The position numbers were made by a program, and so were the translations under genes. Below the pieces are notes generated by a model. That model had not been told where the DNA came from, ran no database searches, and worked only from the letters and a program-made list of their open reading frames with translations. 64,000 nt of DNA from Castor canadensis (lineage: Eukaryota > Chordata > Mammalia > Rodentia > Castoridae), in NCBI RefSeq assembly GCF_047511655.1, contig NC_133396.1, positions 128,101,490 through 128,165,489 of the forward strand, written 5' to 3'. Positions 30,201 to 40,454 of the stretch are shown here, one piece after another (position 1 is the stretch's first letter; each line of letters starts with the position of its first letter).

Positions 30201-33200
30201 TCAGGATGCATTTGGAAGCAGCAGCAATGTGACTTAGCTGTGGATTGGATGGAAGAGGGGGGTCTGTGCCTCCAGTGGCTGGATGGGCAGTGGAGACACT
30301 TTTGCTCCCTCGACCTGCTTGAGAGAAAACTAAGCCAACAAAACCAAGCAAGCTGTGGATCTGGTGTGTCTCGGAGCTCTGGAGAGGCTTGGGCCTCGAC
30401 ATTGTCAGCACACAAGTGATATTTAAAGACGTGGGGAGAAAAGGCACCGGAGGATGTGTAAAAATAGGATGAGAGAGGGGTTGGGGAGCTGGGTCCAAGC
30501 CCTGAGCACGAGGAAGAGAGAAAAATAGGAACTGGTGAGGGAAAGGCTGGTGAAGACAGCAGGAAGAAAACTCAGATTTTTCTACCAGGGAATGGCTGAC
30601 CTCTCTGTGCACTTGATAACATGGCCATTGCCACATGGACTCAACTGGCTAAAGGCACTTCTCAGAGCCAGACAAGTGAGTTCAAACCCTGGCATTGCCA
30701 GCCACTGGCTGTGTATGTAGCCCTACTTTGACTGAGGTTGGCTTAGCCTCTCAATGTTTCAGTTTTGTCTGTGACGCTGGGCTAACAGCAGTCCTTACCT
30801 CATAGGTGATTATGAAAACTAAACCAGTTGAGATGCCAGCAGTGCTAAGACTGCCCGTGCAGTGTGCGGACTGACTTACCAACCGCTACTGAGAACTGCG
30901 AGAAGGGGATGAAGCCGCCTCCTCTTTCATTTCCTCCTTTGCTTCCAGAATAACCTAGTGTAAAAGCCATTCAGTGAAATACAGCGAGGGGTGCCCAGAG
31001 CGTGGTGTCAGAGCCCCAGCTGGTGGACAGAATATTTTATGGGTGCCTGTGCAAGGAGGGTGTCCCTGCAGGGCTGGGGAAGGGGTGGAGAGGTTTGCAG
31101 GTGCCACCTGGAGAGTAAAGAGACATCATTGGTACCAGGTCAAGTTGGAAGCATGCATCCACCTGCTAGGATGCAGGGAGGGGAGAGGAGGAGGAAGAGA
31201 GAGTGGGAGAGAGAGAGGGAGAGGGAAAGGGGGGGGGGAGAGAAGTGGAGCCAAAGGGATCCATCCACCTGCTCCAGGAGATATTAACCTGGATTCTGCT
31301 AACGTGTGCCCTTTTGCAGAGGCTGCAGGTTGTGGGCTCTTCCTGGTAGTGGCTTGCGTGCTTCAGGGCCGGCTGGGGTGGGGAGATGGGGGGGGTTATA
31401 AGGCAATAGCGATGCAAGTATTCCTTGACAGCAACCTGAGGCCTGAAGAGGTCTCCACCTTTCACTAGGTGGCGCCCCGGAGGGACAGGCCTGTCCTGCA
31501 GTTTACCTTAGCATCCCTGCTGTGTAGCGTGTGATAGCCCCGCCGCCTCCAGCAGGGGGCGCGCTTCCCCCTCTGACCGGATCGGGGGACAGCAGACCAC
31601 AGTCTGCCACTCTCATGCCATCTATAGGACATGCCCACTCTGTCTTCTCTGCCATGGTTGCTGTCCTCAGAGAAACTTCAGGAGCAACCTGTGGTTTAAC
31701 GATTTGACTGAAATCGTTAAGCTACTGTAGAAACCAGAGGAAGTTCTAAAGCTTGGGTGTGAAAAATCCACTTTCTGACTCGTTTCTGTAAGGTTTTGTG
31801 GCCCACTGAACAACTGGGAGCAATAAACATGATCTATAAACAAGGCTGCCCCAACACAGGAAAGTTCTGGAATTACACCAGCCCTTGAAGAAGAGTGGGG
31901 GACAAATTGGAACCGGGATCGTTACACAAGCCAGCAAATCCTGGGCGAGTCAGCAGCCTCTTGTGGATTCTCACATGGTCCATCTTGGATTCTGCTGGGT
32001 CTTAGGACCTTCATTCACCACGGGACTTTTTCTCATGGTGATCCTCAGAGTATCACTGGGCTCTGAACTGGTCCTTGCACTTTGAGATTCTCTTCCTGTG
32101 CACCTCTGATCAAGTCAGCACACATCTTCACCGGGAGGGTCTGTTGTGGCTGTTTAGGGTCATTCTAAATCGGTGAGTTGTCACTTCTGCTCCCACCTGC
32201 ATCTTTCCAGTATCTTTAAAAACCATGGCTGCAGCCTGGCTTCCTAACCAACTTGTCTTCTGTGAGACCAAGCAGCAGTGCGCCTGGAGCAGAAGTGGAT
32301 ATACCAGAGATCCGAAACATCTGCCATGTCTTCCTCAAAAAACAGCACCAAATGTGAATTTGAGAAACTTAGGCTGTTTCTACAAAATGAGTAAGGCTGC
32401 TCTTAAGTGTGCACAAGATGGACACAAGGATATATATATATTTTTTGGTACTGGGGTTTGAACTCAGGGCCTCATGCTTACTAAGCAGGTGCGCTACCAC
32501 TTTAGCCACTCTACCAGCCTATAAGGATATTTTAACAAAACAAAATGCAAACCCAATAAAATGTTCATATTGCCTTTCCAAGTGAAAATATCTCCTAAGG
32601 GAGGTAGAGGGAAAGGTGCACAGTTAGAACTGGAATCATGATGAATATTTCTATGACAGATGTAAACTGATAGCAAAATCTTTTTTCCAAGATGGTCTCA
32701 CCATATAGCCCAGGCTGACCTTGAGCTTACCATCCTCCTGCCTCAGTCTTCCAAAAGTGGGATTATACCCTTCACGGAATCGTAGAGGTGCGTAACCATG
32801 CCTGGCTGATATATATAGAACAGGCATAAAAACTTGAAGCAAGCTGGTCCTGGCGACCCAGGCCTGTAATCTCAGCTACTAGGGAAACAGAGGCAGGAGG
32901 ATTGCAAGTTCAAGCCAGCCTGGGCTACAGAACAAGATACTGTCTGAAAAAGAGTGGGGAGGTAGGGTGGTCTAGAGGTGAAGCTCAATGGTAGGGTGTT
33001 TGTCTAGCACTCATGAGGCCCTGGGTTCAAGTTCAGTACTGGGGGAAAAAACCTAAAACACTTTTATCATTCAGATGAAGGGAATGTGGCTGTGGTCTTC
33101 TTCCACAATGCCCTGGTTTACACAAAGTTGTCAGAACAAGTAGATGTACTTCTGGATCCTAAGTTTATTCTCTCCGCTGCTAGAAGTATCATGCAAAATG

Positions 33201-36200
33201 GAAAGACAGAACACAACCTCCACAATGCCCCGGGGGGATTGCATTCCATCCAGCTTGGTGTCTTGGTGTCAAGAGATTTAATTCAGGCAGGCATCACCCA
33301 GAGGCAGAAGCAGGAAACAAGCCCAAATAGATCGTGAAGGTTTGTCAAAAGCAGGAGGAATCAGCCATCTAAAAACCAGATTCTGGGTGACAGGTGACAT
33401 GATGAAAGAAATGACGTTGCATAGGGTCTTAACAAAAGCCAGCTTCTGCCATAAGTCAGACCCGATAAAGGTGACATTTTATAGGGCTATGAATTGAGTG
33501 GGGTTTCAGCCTCAACTCAATCTCAACTCTACATTTTTTTGTTGTTGTTGCTCTTTTGTTTTGAGATAGGGTCCCACTATCTCAGTGAGAGACTCAGACA
33601 AGCCTCAAACATGGTAAGTAGTCCAGGCTGGCCTTGAACTCTCCATCCTCCTTTCTCCACCTCTCAACTGCTCAGTGCCAGGACAACAGGCGTGCTTGCC
33701 ACCACTCTGCTTCGGCTCTACATTTTGAATGATTCGCTTAAGAATGATTCTTTTAAAGAAGCAGTTTGACTTTATTTCCACAGTAAAATTAATCTTAACC
33801 CTTTAAAAATCTGTATGATAACACATTTTCTAGGATTAATGAATTGTGTTGTTTTCTTTCAGTTGTAAATATAATTTAGCCAGTAAGTCTAGTCGTAATA
33901 ATTTTGGTTTTGTTTTTACGCTTCTGTTTTTACATTCTCCCCCTACTTTTATCAACTACCCGTGAAAACATGGCAATAGTATCAATTTCATAGACATTAT
34001 GAGGATCATTCTAAAATGTTAGTTAACAAGTCCTGTAATATTTTTCACACGGATGGCAAGACATTCAAGAGACGACAAATGGTGCTGGGAAAAGTGGATA
34101 TCCACATGTAGGAGAAAGAAGTTTGACCCTTGCCTTACACCATATGCAAAAATTAACTCAAAATGTATCAAACACCTAAACATAAGAGCTAAAAACTATG
34201 AAATTCTTAGAAGGAAACACTGGGGAAGCTTCGTGACACTGGAGCTGCCAGTGATTTCACCAAAAGCATGGACTAAGAAAAAAGATCAAACCACCTCGAA
34301 ATTAAAAACTTCTGCGCATCAAAGGACAAAATGAGCAGAGTGAAAATGAGGGAATGGAAGAAAGTATTTGCAAATCATATCTTTAATGAGGGGCTAATAT
34401 CCAGAACATACAAAGAACGACTACAAGAGAAAGAACAACCTGATTGTTTTTTAACGGACAAGGGAGTTGAACAGACATTTCTCCTAAGAAGATGTCTCCG
34501 AGACATCACTAATCCTCAGGGGGCACAAATCCAAACCACAGTGTGACACATTGCCTGCTCATTAGCATGACTAACAAAAACAAAACAGAAAATCAAAGGT
34601 TGGCAAGGAGGTGGAGAAATTGTAACCCTGTGCACTGATGATGGAAATGTGAGATATGAAGCCACTTTGGAAAATGGTATAGCCATTTCCAGATAATTAA
34701 AGGTGCAATTACCTTATGATCCAGCAATTCCACTTCGGGGTATCAACCCAGAAGACTTGAAAGCAGATCTTGAGGAGGTAATTTTCCCACTCATATGCAT
34801 CGCAGCATTGTTCATGATGGCCAAAATGTGGACGCAACCATGCACCTATCGACACATGAGTGGATCCACAGAACGTGTGGTGTCCATACAATGGAGTAGT
34901 ATTCATCCTTAAAAAAGGAAACAAATCCTGATAACATGCTCCAGTGTGGAGCAGCCTTGAGAATGTTACAAAGTGAAATAAGCCAATCATAAAAGAACAG
35001 GTGTTATATGATTCTACTTCTACGAGGTTCCTAGAGTTGTCAAATTCACAGAGACAAAAAAAAAAAAAGTAAAATGCAGGTTGCAGGAGATTGGGGTAAG
35101 AAAAATGGAAAGTTAGTAGGTTTTTTTGTGTGTATGGTACTGGGGTTTGAACTCAGGGCCTACACCTTAGCCACTCCACCAGTCCTTTTTTGTGAAGGGT
35201 TTTTTTTGGATAGGTTCTCATGAACTATTTGCCCCGCCTGGCTTCGAACCACAAGCCTCCTGATCTCTGCCTCCTGAGTAGCTAGGATTATAGGCATGAG
35301 CCACTGGTACCTGGCAAAAGTTAGTAGGTTTAATGGATACAGAGATTCAATTTTTGTGAGATGGAGAGTCCCGGAAATGAATGCTGGTGATGGTGGCATA
35401 AGTGTCAGTGCTCTTCATACCATGAAGTGCACATTTTAAAATGTGTTAAGTCTTATCTTATGTGCATTTTCCCATAATTTAGAATTTATATTTTAATTTA
35501 ACTTGAAAACAAATGGTCGTTTGTTGACTATGACAGTGGTGAAAATGTGTCCAAGTCACAATTCTGAGTGATGGGGAGGACTTGAGACAAACTCGTCCTT
35601 TTGTGACTGACTTAACTTCGTATTAGTGAACATGAAGAGTTGCTTAGGAGGGTCAGCTTTCTGAGAAACCCAGTGGGCCAGCCAGGCAGTTTTTGAGCAG
35701 CACACCGCTGTGGATGGCTTTGGCAGCTCTCAGTTATACAAGCTCAGTAGGCAGATGGTTATATTCATCCAGCGACCCGGCCTGAAAATGATCTGGGTAA
35801 GGCAGCATTTGCACACAAGCGGAAGCTGTCTGTATACAGTGGTGATAAGACACTGGGTCCTCACAGGCTGTTGTGAGGACAGATGCCACAGGGTATAGAA
35901 GGGACCCTCACAGTTCCCATGAGCTAAACGTAGTTCATGCCCATCCTCCTCTTGCCTGAGCTGTTGGGTAGAAATGGACCCCCCTCCAGCCACACCAGCA
36001 CTGTGGTGATGGGGCAAGTTTCAGAGTCTCAACCTACTTCCCACACCCATCCCCGCCCCCAACATCCTTGCCTGTTGCAGAGATTGGTGTGGGCATCACC
36101 GGATTTGGTATCTTCTTCATCCTCTTCGGTATTCTCCTGTACTTTGACTCGGTGCTCCTGGCTTTTGGAAATGTGAGTCCTCCCACCCTGTGTGCCTCCC

Positions 36201-38780
36201 CTGCCCCAACCTTCCTGAAGTCTCTATTACCAGAAAGGTCAACCCCAAGTTCATTCAGACCATACCCAAGCCAAGGGCCAGACATCATCAAGCCTGGGTA
36301 GGTGATGTCATGGGGTGGACAGCAGAGCCTGTGGGCACAGAGACTCTGAAGACTTGGATTCTTTTGTCAAACTCTGGGTGAGGCCCTTGGGGTTCCATGA
36401 TAGATAAGATCCTGTCCCTATCCTCTGAATCCAAGCATCTACAGATAGGGATGTAACATGTACCTACATGGCTGGGGAGGATGGCAGGGGTCACAGTAAA
36501 ATCAGAGTAAGATAAGCACATTTGGAACAAGGGTTTAGAGGAAAGAGGATAATGAAAAGCTTTCGTAAAGGAAATGGGTGTAGAGGTGGGAGCAGCAAGA
36601 GAAAAGACACCGGGAAGGGAGAGAACGCATGGAACATATTGGAAGAAAGCCAGAGAATTAAATTTCCTGTGACCTGGGTCCCCAAAAGGGACTGTTAGAA
36701 AGCATGCTGAAGGCAGTGGTAGAAACCACACAGTGGAGAGCCTGGAGTGTGACTCTGTAGAGCCCCTGAAGGTTCCATGTGGCTTTGGGTAAGGCTCCCT
36801 AACCTTTGTAAATGGAGAGGATCCCACAACGCATCCCATTTCCCCAGGAGATGTGATGAGGAATGAAGTCTATGTGAGGAGGTGCTTGGAATCCAAGGAA
36901 ATGTGTGGGAAGCTAAAGACCTTCAAATTTCTCCTTGTCCACTCCTCTTGCCTCTGAGTGGTTCTGCTCCTAACCAGTTGGAGTTACTCCAGGCTCTGGG
37001 ATTCTGCCACACTGGTAGATCACCCCTCCAATGTGGTCCTGAAGAGTTAGAAGGTCCTGCCCTGCCAGACAGCTCCAGGCCTGAGCCCCTGCCTCCTCAG
37101 GAGGAGGGGGTGACTGCCCTCACACTCATCCCTTCTCCCTACTCTGCAGCTGCTGTTCCTGACCGGCCTCTCCCTCATCATTGGCCTGAGGAGGACGTTT
37201 TCCTTCTTCTTCCAGCGGCACAAGCTCAAGGGCACCAGCTTCTTCTTGGGGGGCGTGGTCATTGCGCTCCTGCACTGGCCTCTCCTGGGCATGGTCCTGG
37301 AAGCCTACGGATTCTTCAGCCTCTTTAAGTAAGTGCAGATCCTCATATCTGTCACACAAACTGAAGCCCAGGGAGAAGTCTCTGCCAGAAGTCAATCTGT
37401 AATCTCACCCACCTGGGACACTCAGGGATCCCTTCCCATACCAGCCTTGCTACCTCCTCTCCCTATGAAGGATCACACATACATCCCCAGTCAGGTTTGA
37501 TAAAGGTGGGATGTCAAGGGCAAAGGTGGCTCATGCAGGGAGATGTTTAGACGTGAGGCACTGCCGATGTGAGCATGGCCTCCAACAACTATCCATGCCC
37601 AGGTCCCAGCCAACCTAGAGCCAGTGCTTCACACCCAGGGCAGAAGAAGGCATCAGGCCAGAATAACAATGAGAGTAACTGCCATAAAAATAAATGCCTC
37701 CCGAGCATGGCTTTGTATGAGGTCCTATGATGTAGTTACTAACAGTATTAACCATGGTTTATGCTGGAAGCTGAGCTTCAGAGAAGTGAAGGAATTTGCC
37801 TGGGTATATAAGTGGAAGGGTCAAGAGCAAGGTGTCTGGCCCCAGGGTTTCACTCTGTTCACACTTCACTCTGTCACCTCTCTAAACAGAGGGTACAGAA
37901 TCAAGCTTGCCCCCCGTACCCAGGAGTCTTGAGAGCCAGAGTTTAAGCCTTTGAGTGGGTGGACCTCAGCCTTGTCATCCCCCTCCTCTCCTCCAGGGCC
38001 ATCACTGACCTCTCTCCTTCCCTCTGTTCTTAGGAGCTTTTTCCCTTTGGCTTTTGGTTTCCTGGGCAACGCCTCCAACATCCCCTTCCTGAGTGCAGTA
38101 AGTAGATCCTGCGTGGGGCTTGGCCATGGTGAGTGTGGGGTGCAGGGAGCTGGTGAAACTGTTGTCTCAGATGAACAGACCTTCCTCATCTTCCCTCAGA
38201 CCCCACCCCAAGATCACCAGCCTCCACCCCTCTTCTCTTCCCTGCTCCTTCTTCATTTGACAAGAGAGGAGGAGGTGAGGGCTAGAAGCAGGTGCACCAA
38301 AGATATGGATATAGAAGAAGGGAGCTGTCAACAGCAGCCTCTTAGAATCAAAGAAATGGAGGCTCAAAGACTCCAGGTGACCCAGCCAGAAAGTACCTGA
38401 GATTTCTGGGGAGCTGGTTAAGTCTGGGTCCCAGGAATGGGGAGGATGTGTGACAGCCAGTACAGCAGGAAAAGCAGGTAGCAGAACCCATCCTGGTCTC
38501 CAGCCCCTGCACCCCCACCTCCATCTCTGAAGTACCTGACAGAACATGAGCTCGGTGAGATGCCTAGGGAAGCCCCTGAACCAGCACCTTGCCACGCCTG
38601 CCAGCTGGGCACAGCCCCAGAGCCCCTCTCCACAGCTGTTTATGGCATTGCTCCCAGCTCTCAAGGCCAGCTCCTTAATAGCCTGGATATTGAATTTGCT
38701 CCCCACTCTTTGTCTGGAGTAATGATTCTTTGCTCCCACAGCTGTTCCGGAGTCTTCAAGGTACCAGCTCAATGGTCTGA
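27210..38780 (+). CDS. GOLT1A: GOLT1A, vesicle transport protein GOT1A (complete, 5 exons)
   Basis: Five exons join to 399 nt, i.e. 132 residues plus stop, the normal length of GOLT1A. The protein is a small four-helix membrane protein of the Got1/SFT2-like family, thought to act in ER-Golgi/endosome-Golgi vesicle fusion. Visible are the N-terminus [18 protein letters not shown], hydrophobic segments ([63 protein letters not shown]), a short cytosolic loop [12 protein letters not shown], and the C-terminus [12 protein letters not shown]. Exons: 27210-27234, 36081-36172, 37150-37328, 38034-38097, 38742-38780. All phases agree and no defect is seen. Intron 1 (8.8 kb) is repeat-filled. The gene sits between PLEKHA6 and KISS1 on the same strand. 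Confidence 0.96.
27820..28420 (+). repeat. Ancient interspersed repeat, family not assigned
   Basis: Phrases common to an old mammalian repeat occur in order: 'accaagcaccatgtcaggca', 'gtgcaaaggccctgaggtag', 'gtgtggctggagcagcatga', 'ttggagggtgttgagcaggg'. The copy is heavily diverged. Confidence 0.5.
28480..28665 (+). repeat. Composite SINE
   Basis: 'gggccagtggctcatgccta' leads to 'gaaggcatggctccaacagt' and 'gaattcaaaccccagtccca' with an A tail. Confidence 0.85.
29476..29685 (-). repeat. Composite SINE, minus strand
   Basis: 'ggatttgaactcagggcttc' and 'gctctactgcctgagccaca' are followed by the reversed B1-like half ending 'aggcaagagccacc'. Confidence 0.8.
29690..30008 (-). repeat. Composite SINE, minus strand (second)
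   Basis: 'ttggaactcagagctacctg' to 'gattacaggcgtgagccacc' is a second reversed composite, directly adjacent to the first. Confidence 0.8.
30660..30850 (+). repeat. MIR-like SINE remnant
   Basis: 'gagttcaaaccctggcattg', 'gcctctcaatgtttcagttt' and 'ccttacctcataggtgatta' follow the MIR layout. Confidence 0.65.
31178..31243. repeat. GA-rich simple repeat
   Basis: A purine-only stretch of interrupted GA and GGA units contains a run of nine or more G. Confidence 0.85.
31461..31476 (+). promoter_or_regulatory. CTCF-type motif 1
   Basis: TTCACTAGGTGGCGCC fits the CTCF core (CCASYAGRKGGCR) closely on the + strand. It is the first of a same-orientation pair in GOLT1A intron 1. Confidence 0.6.
31546..31562 (+). 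promoter_or_regulatory. CTCF-type motif 2
   Basis: CCTCCAGCAGGGGGCGC is a near-perfect CTCF core on the + strand. It lies 85 nt after motif 1. It is not inside a recognised SINE. Confidence 0.7.
32440..32520 (-). repeat. tRNA-derived SINE, minus strand
   Basis: 'tactggggtttgaactcagg' to 'tttagccactctaccagcct' is the reversed tRNA-like SINE. Confidence 0.85.
32680..32812 (-). repeat. B1-like SINE, minus strand
   Basis: 'gatggtctcaccatatagcc', 'cctcctgcctcagtcttcca' and 'gtgcgtaaccatgcctggct' are a reversed B1 with a short internal insertion. Confidence 0.75.
32840..33055 (+). repeat. Composite SINE
   Basis: 'caggcctgtaatctcagcta' and 'gccagcctgggctacagaac' lead to 'ggtgaagctcaatggtaggg' and 'ctgggttcaagttcagtact'. 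Confidence 0.8.
33535..33716 (-). repeat. B1-related SINE, minus strand
   Basis: 'ttgagatagggtcccactat' and 'caggctggccttgaactctc' are reversed B1-type sequence with an internal insertion. Confidence 0.65.
34050..35500 (+). mobile_element. LINE-1 3' part (ORF2 end and 3' UTR), broken by a SINE
   Basis: The + strand carries LINE-1 ORF2 C-terminal sequence: 'caaatggtgctgggaaaagt', 'gggctaatatccagaacata', and the peptide-level phrase [14 protein letters not shown]. It then has the 3' end 'gaaatgaatgctggtgatgg'. The copy is 5'-truncated at about 34050, and its reading frame is split over several frames with stops, so it is dead. A minus-strand SINE at 35124-35316 interrupts it. It lies in GOLT1A intron 1. 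Confidence 0.9.
35124..35316 (-). repeat. Composite SINE inserted in the LINE-1, minus strand, with 15-bp duplication
   Basis: The reversed SINE ('ggggtttgaactcagggcct' to 'attataggcatgagccactg') is flanked by AAAGTTAGTAGGTTT at 35109-35123 and 35317-35331. It is therefore younger than the LINE. Confidence 0.9.
36081..36172 (+). CDS. GOLT1A: GOLT1A exon 2
   Basis: It completes Lys and reads [16 protein letters not shown] to SVLLAFGN, covering the first membrane segment. The acceptor is ctgttgcag and the donor gtgagt. Confidence 0.96.
36440..36840 (+). repeat. Ancient repeat remnant in GOLT1A intron 2, not assigned
   Basis: The composition and phrases such as 'ggcaggggtcacagtaaaatcagagtaa' (in part) resemble the old repeats at 27820 and 29130, but the match is weak. 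Confidence 0.25.
37150..37328 (+). CDS. GOLT1A: GOLT1A exon 3
   Basis: It reads [17 protein letters not shown] to YGFFSLF plus two bases, covering two hydrophobic segments and the loop between. The acceptor is actctgcag and the donor gtaagt. Confidence 0.96.
37665..37835 (+). repeat. MIR-like SINE remnant
   Basis: 'gagcttcagagaagtgaagg' and 'tgcctgggtatataagtgga' follow the MIR core order. It lies in GOLT1A intron 3. Confidence 0.55.
38034..38097 (+). CDS. GOLT1A: GOLT1A exon 4
   Basis: It completes Lys and reads [20 protein letters not shown] plus A, the last hydrophobic segment. The acceptor is tgttcttag and the donor gtaagt. Confidence 0.95.
38742..38780 (+). CDS. GOLT1A: GOLT1A exon 5 (stop codon)
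   Basis: It reads [12 protein letters not shown] and stops at TGA 38778-38780, with acceptor tgctcccacag. The ending SSMV equals the family's. Confidence 0.95.
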   Translation: MFRSLQGTSSMV

Positions 38781-39057
38781 ATTGCAGAGATGAGCTCCTT
38801 GAACTTGAATCTTTGATGGAAGGGGATGGGGCTGGAAAGGAAATGGGGGCCACCTCCACAGACCTCCCCCCAACCCAGCACTGACTCACTTCCAGTCATA
38901 CTCAGTCCTCACCAAGTCCAAAAGGAAAGATGGAGCTGAGAGACTAACCTCAAACCCCAGAGTCATCTCAAGAGCCTCCTGGGCCTATTGAAGAGAGATC
39001 CTGGCCCCGTGGGGCTGGCATGACATCCTTGACCTGGATTTATGAGGGAAAGTGACA

Positions 39058-39063
39058 ATTAAA
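39058..39063 (+). terminator. GOLT1A poly(A) signal ATTAAA
   Basis: ATTAAA lies 278 nt after the stop and is followed by a GU-rich stretch (tgagtgtgtctgag). The position suits a short 3' UTR ending near 39080. Confidence 0.6.
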
Positions 39064-39079
39064 TCCTCAAGCTATGAGT

Positions 39080-40325
39080 GTGTCTGAGACTCGCAGTCAG
39101 CATCTCCAGCCCAGGAAGTCCATCCCCAGCCTCAGAGAAAGCCTGAGGCCCCCACGTCATTCCACATAGCAGAATTACAGCCTCTGCGGGTCAGGCCTAC
39201 TTTCCTCACTGCTGGTGTTTAATAATTTTGTGAGTGAGAGGGCACGTTTGTAAGGTTGTTGGTAATAAGCATCAGGCACGTGATGGGAACTAAGCCTTCC
39301 ATAGCATCAGGAAGTGCACCTCAGTCAAGAGGCCATTGTTCTGCACAGCGCCCCCACCAGGTGGAGCTGTGCTCACACACCTTCCTGTCTGACGCAGCCC
39401 TGCCTTCAGAGAGCCAGACAAAACAATCCCGGCCCCCAGGAACCCCTTGTCCAAGGGTAAAAAGAGTTCTTACAGGCTCAACATAGAGACTGGTCACTTG
39501 CATGTGACTATTTATTAATGGCTTTCTCTGTATGTACGAAGCAAAGGAGTGGGTGCCAAGGCTATGGGGAGGGTAGGCCTGTCCCTGTCCTCAAGGTGCT
39601 GTGCCCAAGCCAGCACAAAACAGTGAAATAGAGGGGAGAGAATGGGGGTCCCAGCAGTGGAGCCTCTCTGGATGCACGTCCACCTGGAAGTCACTTGTTT
39701 GCCTTCCCTAGTGCTTCCCAGGTCCATCCAGGCTCTGCATTTTATTCTTCATTATCACAACCAGCTGCTTACATAACTGTTGCCTGCCCAATCATGTCAT
39801 CTATTCATCTCCAAGTCCTGTGCTGAGCAAGTGCTCAGTACTTGAGGTAAGAAAAAGTCAGATCCTCCCCCTACCCCCTCAGTCTCAGGTCACAGCCTTG
39901 GAGCTGCCTTCTGCTCGGAGGCCCAGGCTGACCTGGTTTTTTTCTGAGCTGGCATTCTGTGGGCATCAAGGGGCCCCTAGGTCAGACTGTGCCCTTCCCT
40001 CTCTTCTCTGGCCCTACATCCTGTTCACTTCAGACAGGGTGTGTCTGGGGCTCTTGATGGAGAGGGAACATATCACACGCACACTCATGAGGTGGCTGTC
40101 TCCTCATTGTTTGGGGCAGAATGGGTCTTCAGCTGAGTGGGTCAGGGTGGGAGACGGTGGAGGAGGATGGAAAGAATTAGTGAGAATGAGAGAGCCAGCC
40201 TTGGAGGGCTTCTGGAAGGGTGGAGGGGAACAGGCTGGCTCCAGGCACAAGAGCTAGGAGGTGGCACATTCAGGGCGTAGCATGCTCTGAGGGTCTGGCG
40301 GGGCAGAGGTGGGCTTTTGCCTAGA
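39080..40325. other. GOLT1A-KISS1 intergenic stretch
   Basis: This is a 1.25-kb stretch with no young SINE or LINE. It holds one CTCF-like motif and otherwise unassigned sequence that should carry upstream KISS1 regulation. Confidence 0.6.
39354..39366 (+). promoter_or_regulatory. CTCF-like motif (one mismatch)
   Basis: CCACCAGGTGGAG differs from the CTCF core at one position. It lies between the GOLT1A poly(A) signal and the KISS1 promoter. Confidence 0.3.
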
Positions 40326-40349
40326 GACGTCACCCAGCTTTATAAAAAG
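40326..40349 (+). promoter_or_regulatory. KISS1 promoter: CRE-like site and TATA box
   Basis: GACGTCA at 40326-40332 matches seven of eight bases of the CRE. TATAAAAA starts at 40341. A transcription start about 28-30 nt downstream (near 40371) would give a first exon ending at 40454. Use by CREB is inference. Confidence 0.65.
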
Positions 40350-40370
40350 GGCTGTGATCAGAGAGCAGAA

Positions 40371-40454
40371 GAGAGCAAGCCCAGGAGCCAGCGCCCACCC
40401 AGGCGTCTCCTCAGATTCCCTGCAGAGCTCCCACGGGGCCAGGCCTGAGCTAAG
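40371..40454 (+). other. KISS1: KISS1 non-coding first exon (start approximate)
   Basis: The stretch downstream of the TATA box ends at gagctaag before gtaggt. No ATG-led frame of note is present. KISS1 is known to have a non-coding first exon; the start is set from TATA spacing only. Confidence 0.6.

Larger units (their letters stand above)
27235..36080. other. GOLT1A intron 1
   Basis: An 8.8-kb intron filled with SINEs, a LINE-1 3' end and old repeats. The non-repeat parts include two CTCF-type motifs (31461, 31546), an unassigned stretch at 33060-33520 and an AT-rich stretch at 33720-34045. I see no separate gene. Confidence 0.7.

Noticed and set aside
29980-30636. 218-codon open frame on the minus strand
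   Set aside because: It runs from an old repeat into a reversed SINE; the C-terminal part is SINE sequence.
34703-34912. Reverse-transcriptase-like peptide as a host gene
   Set aside because: It is the C-terminal end of LINE-1 ORF2, broken and 5'-truncated.
38167-38889. 240-codon open frame on the minus strand
   Set aside because: It overlaps the last GOLT1A intron and exon 5 on the opposite strand, has no recognisable domain, and its composition follows the intron.
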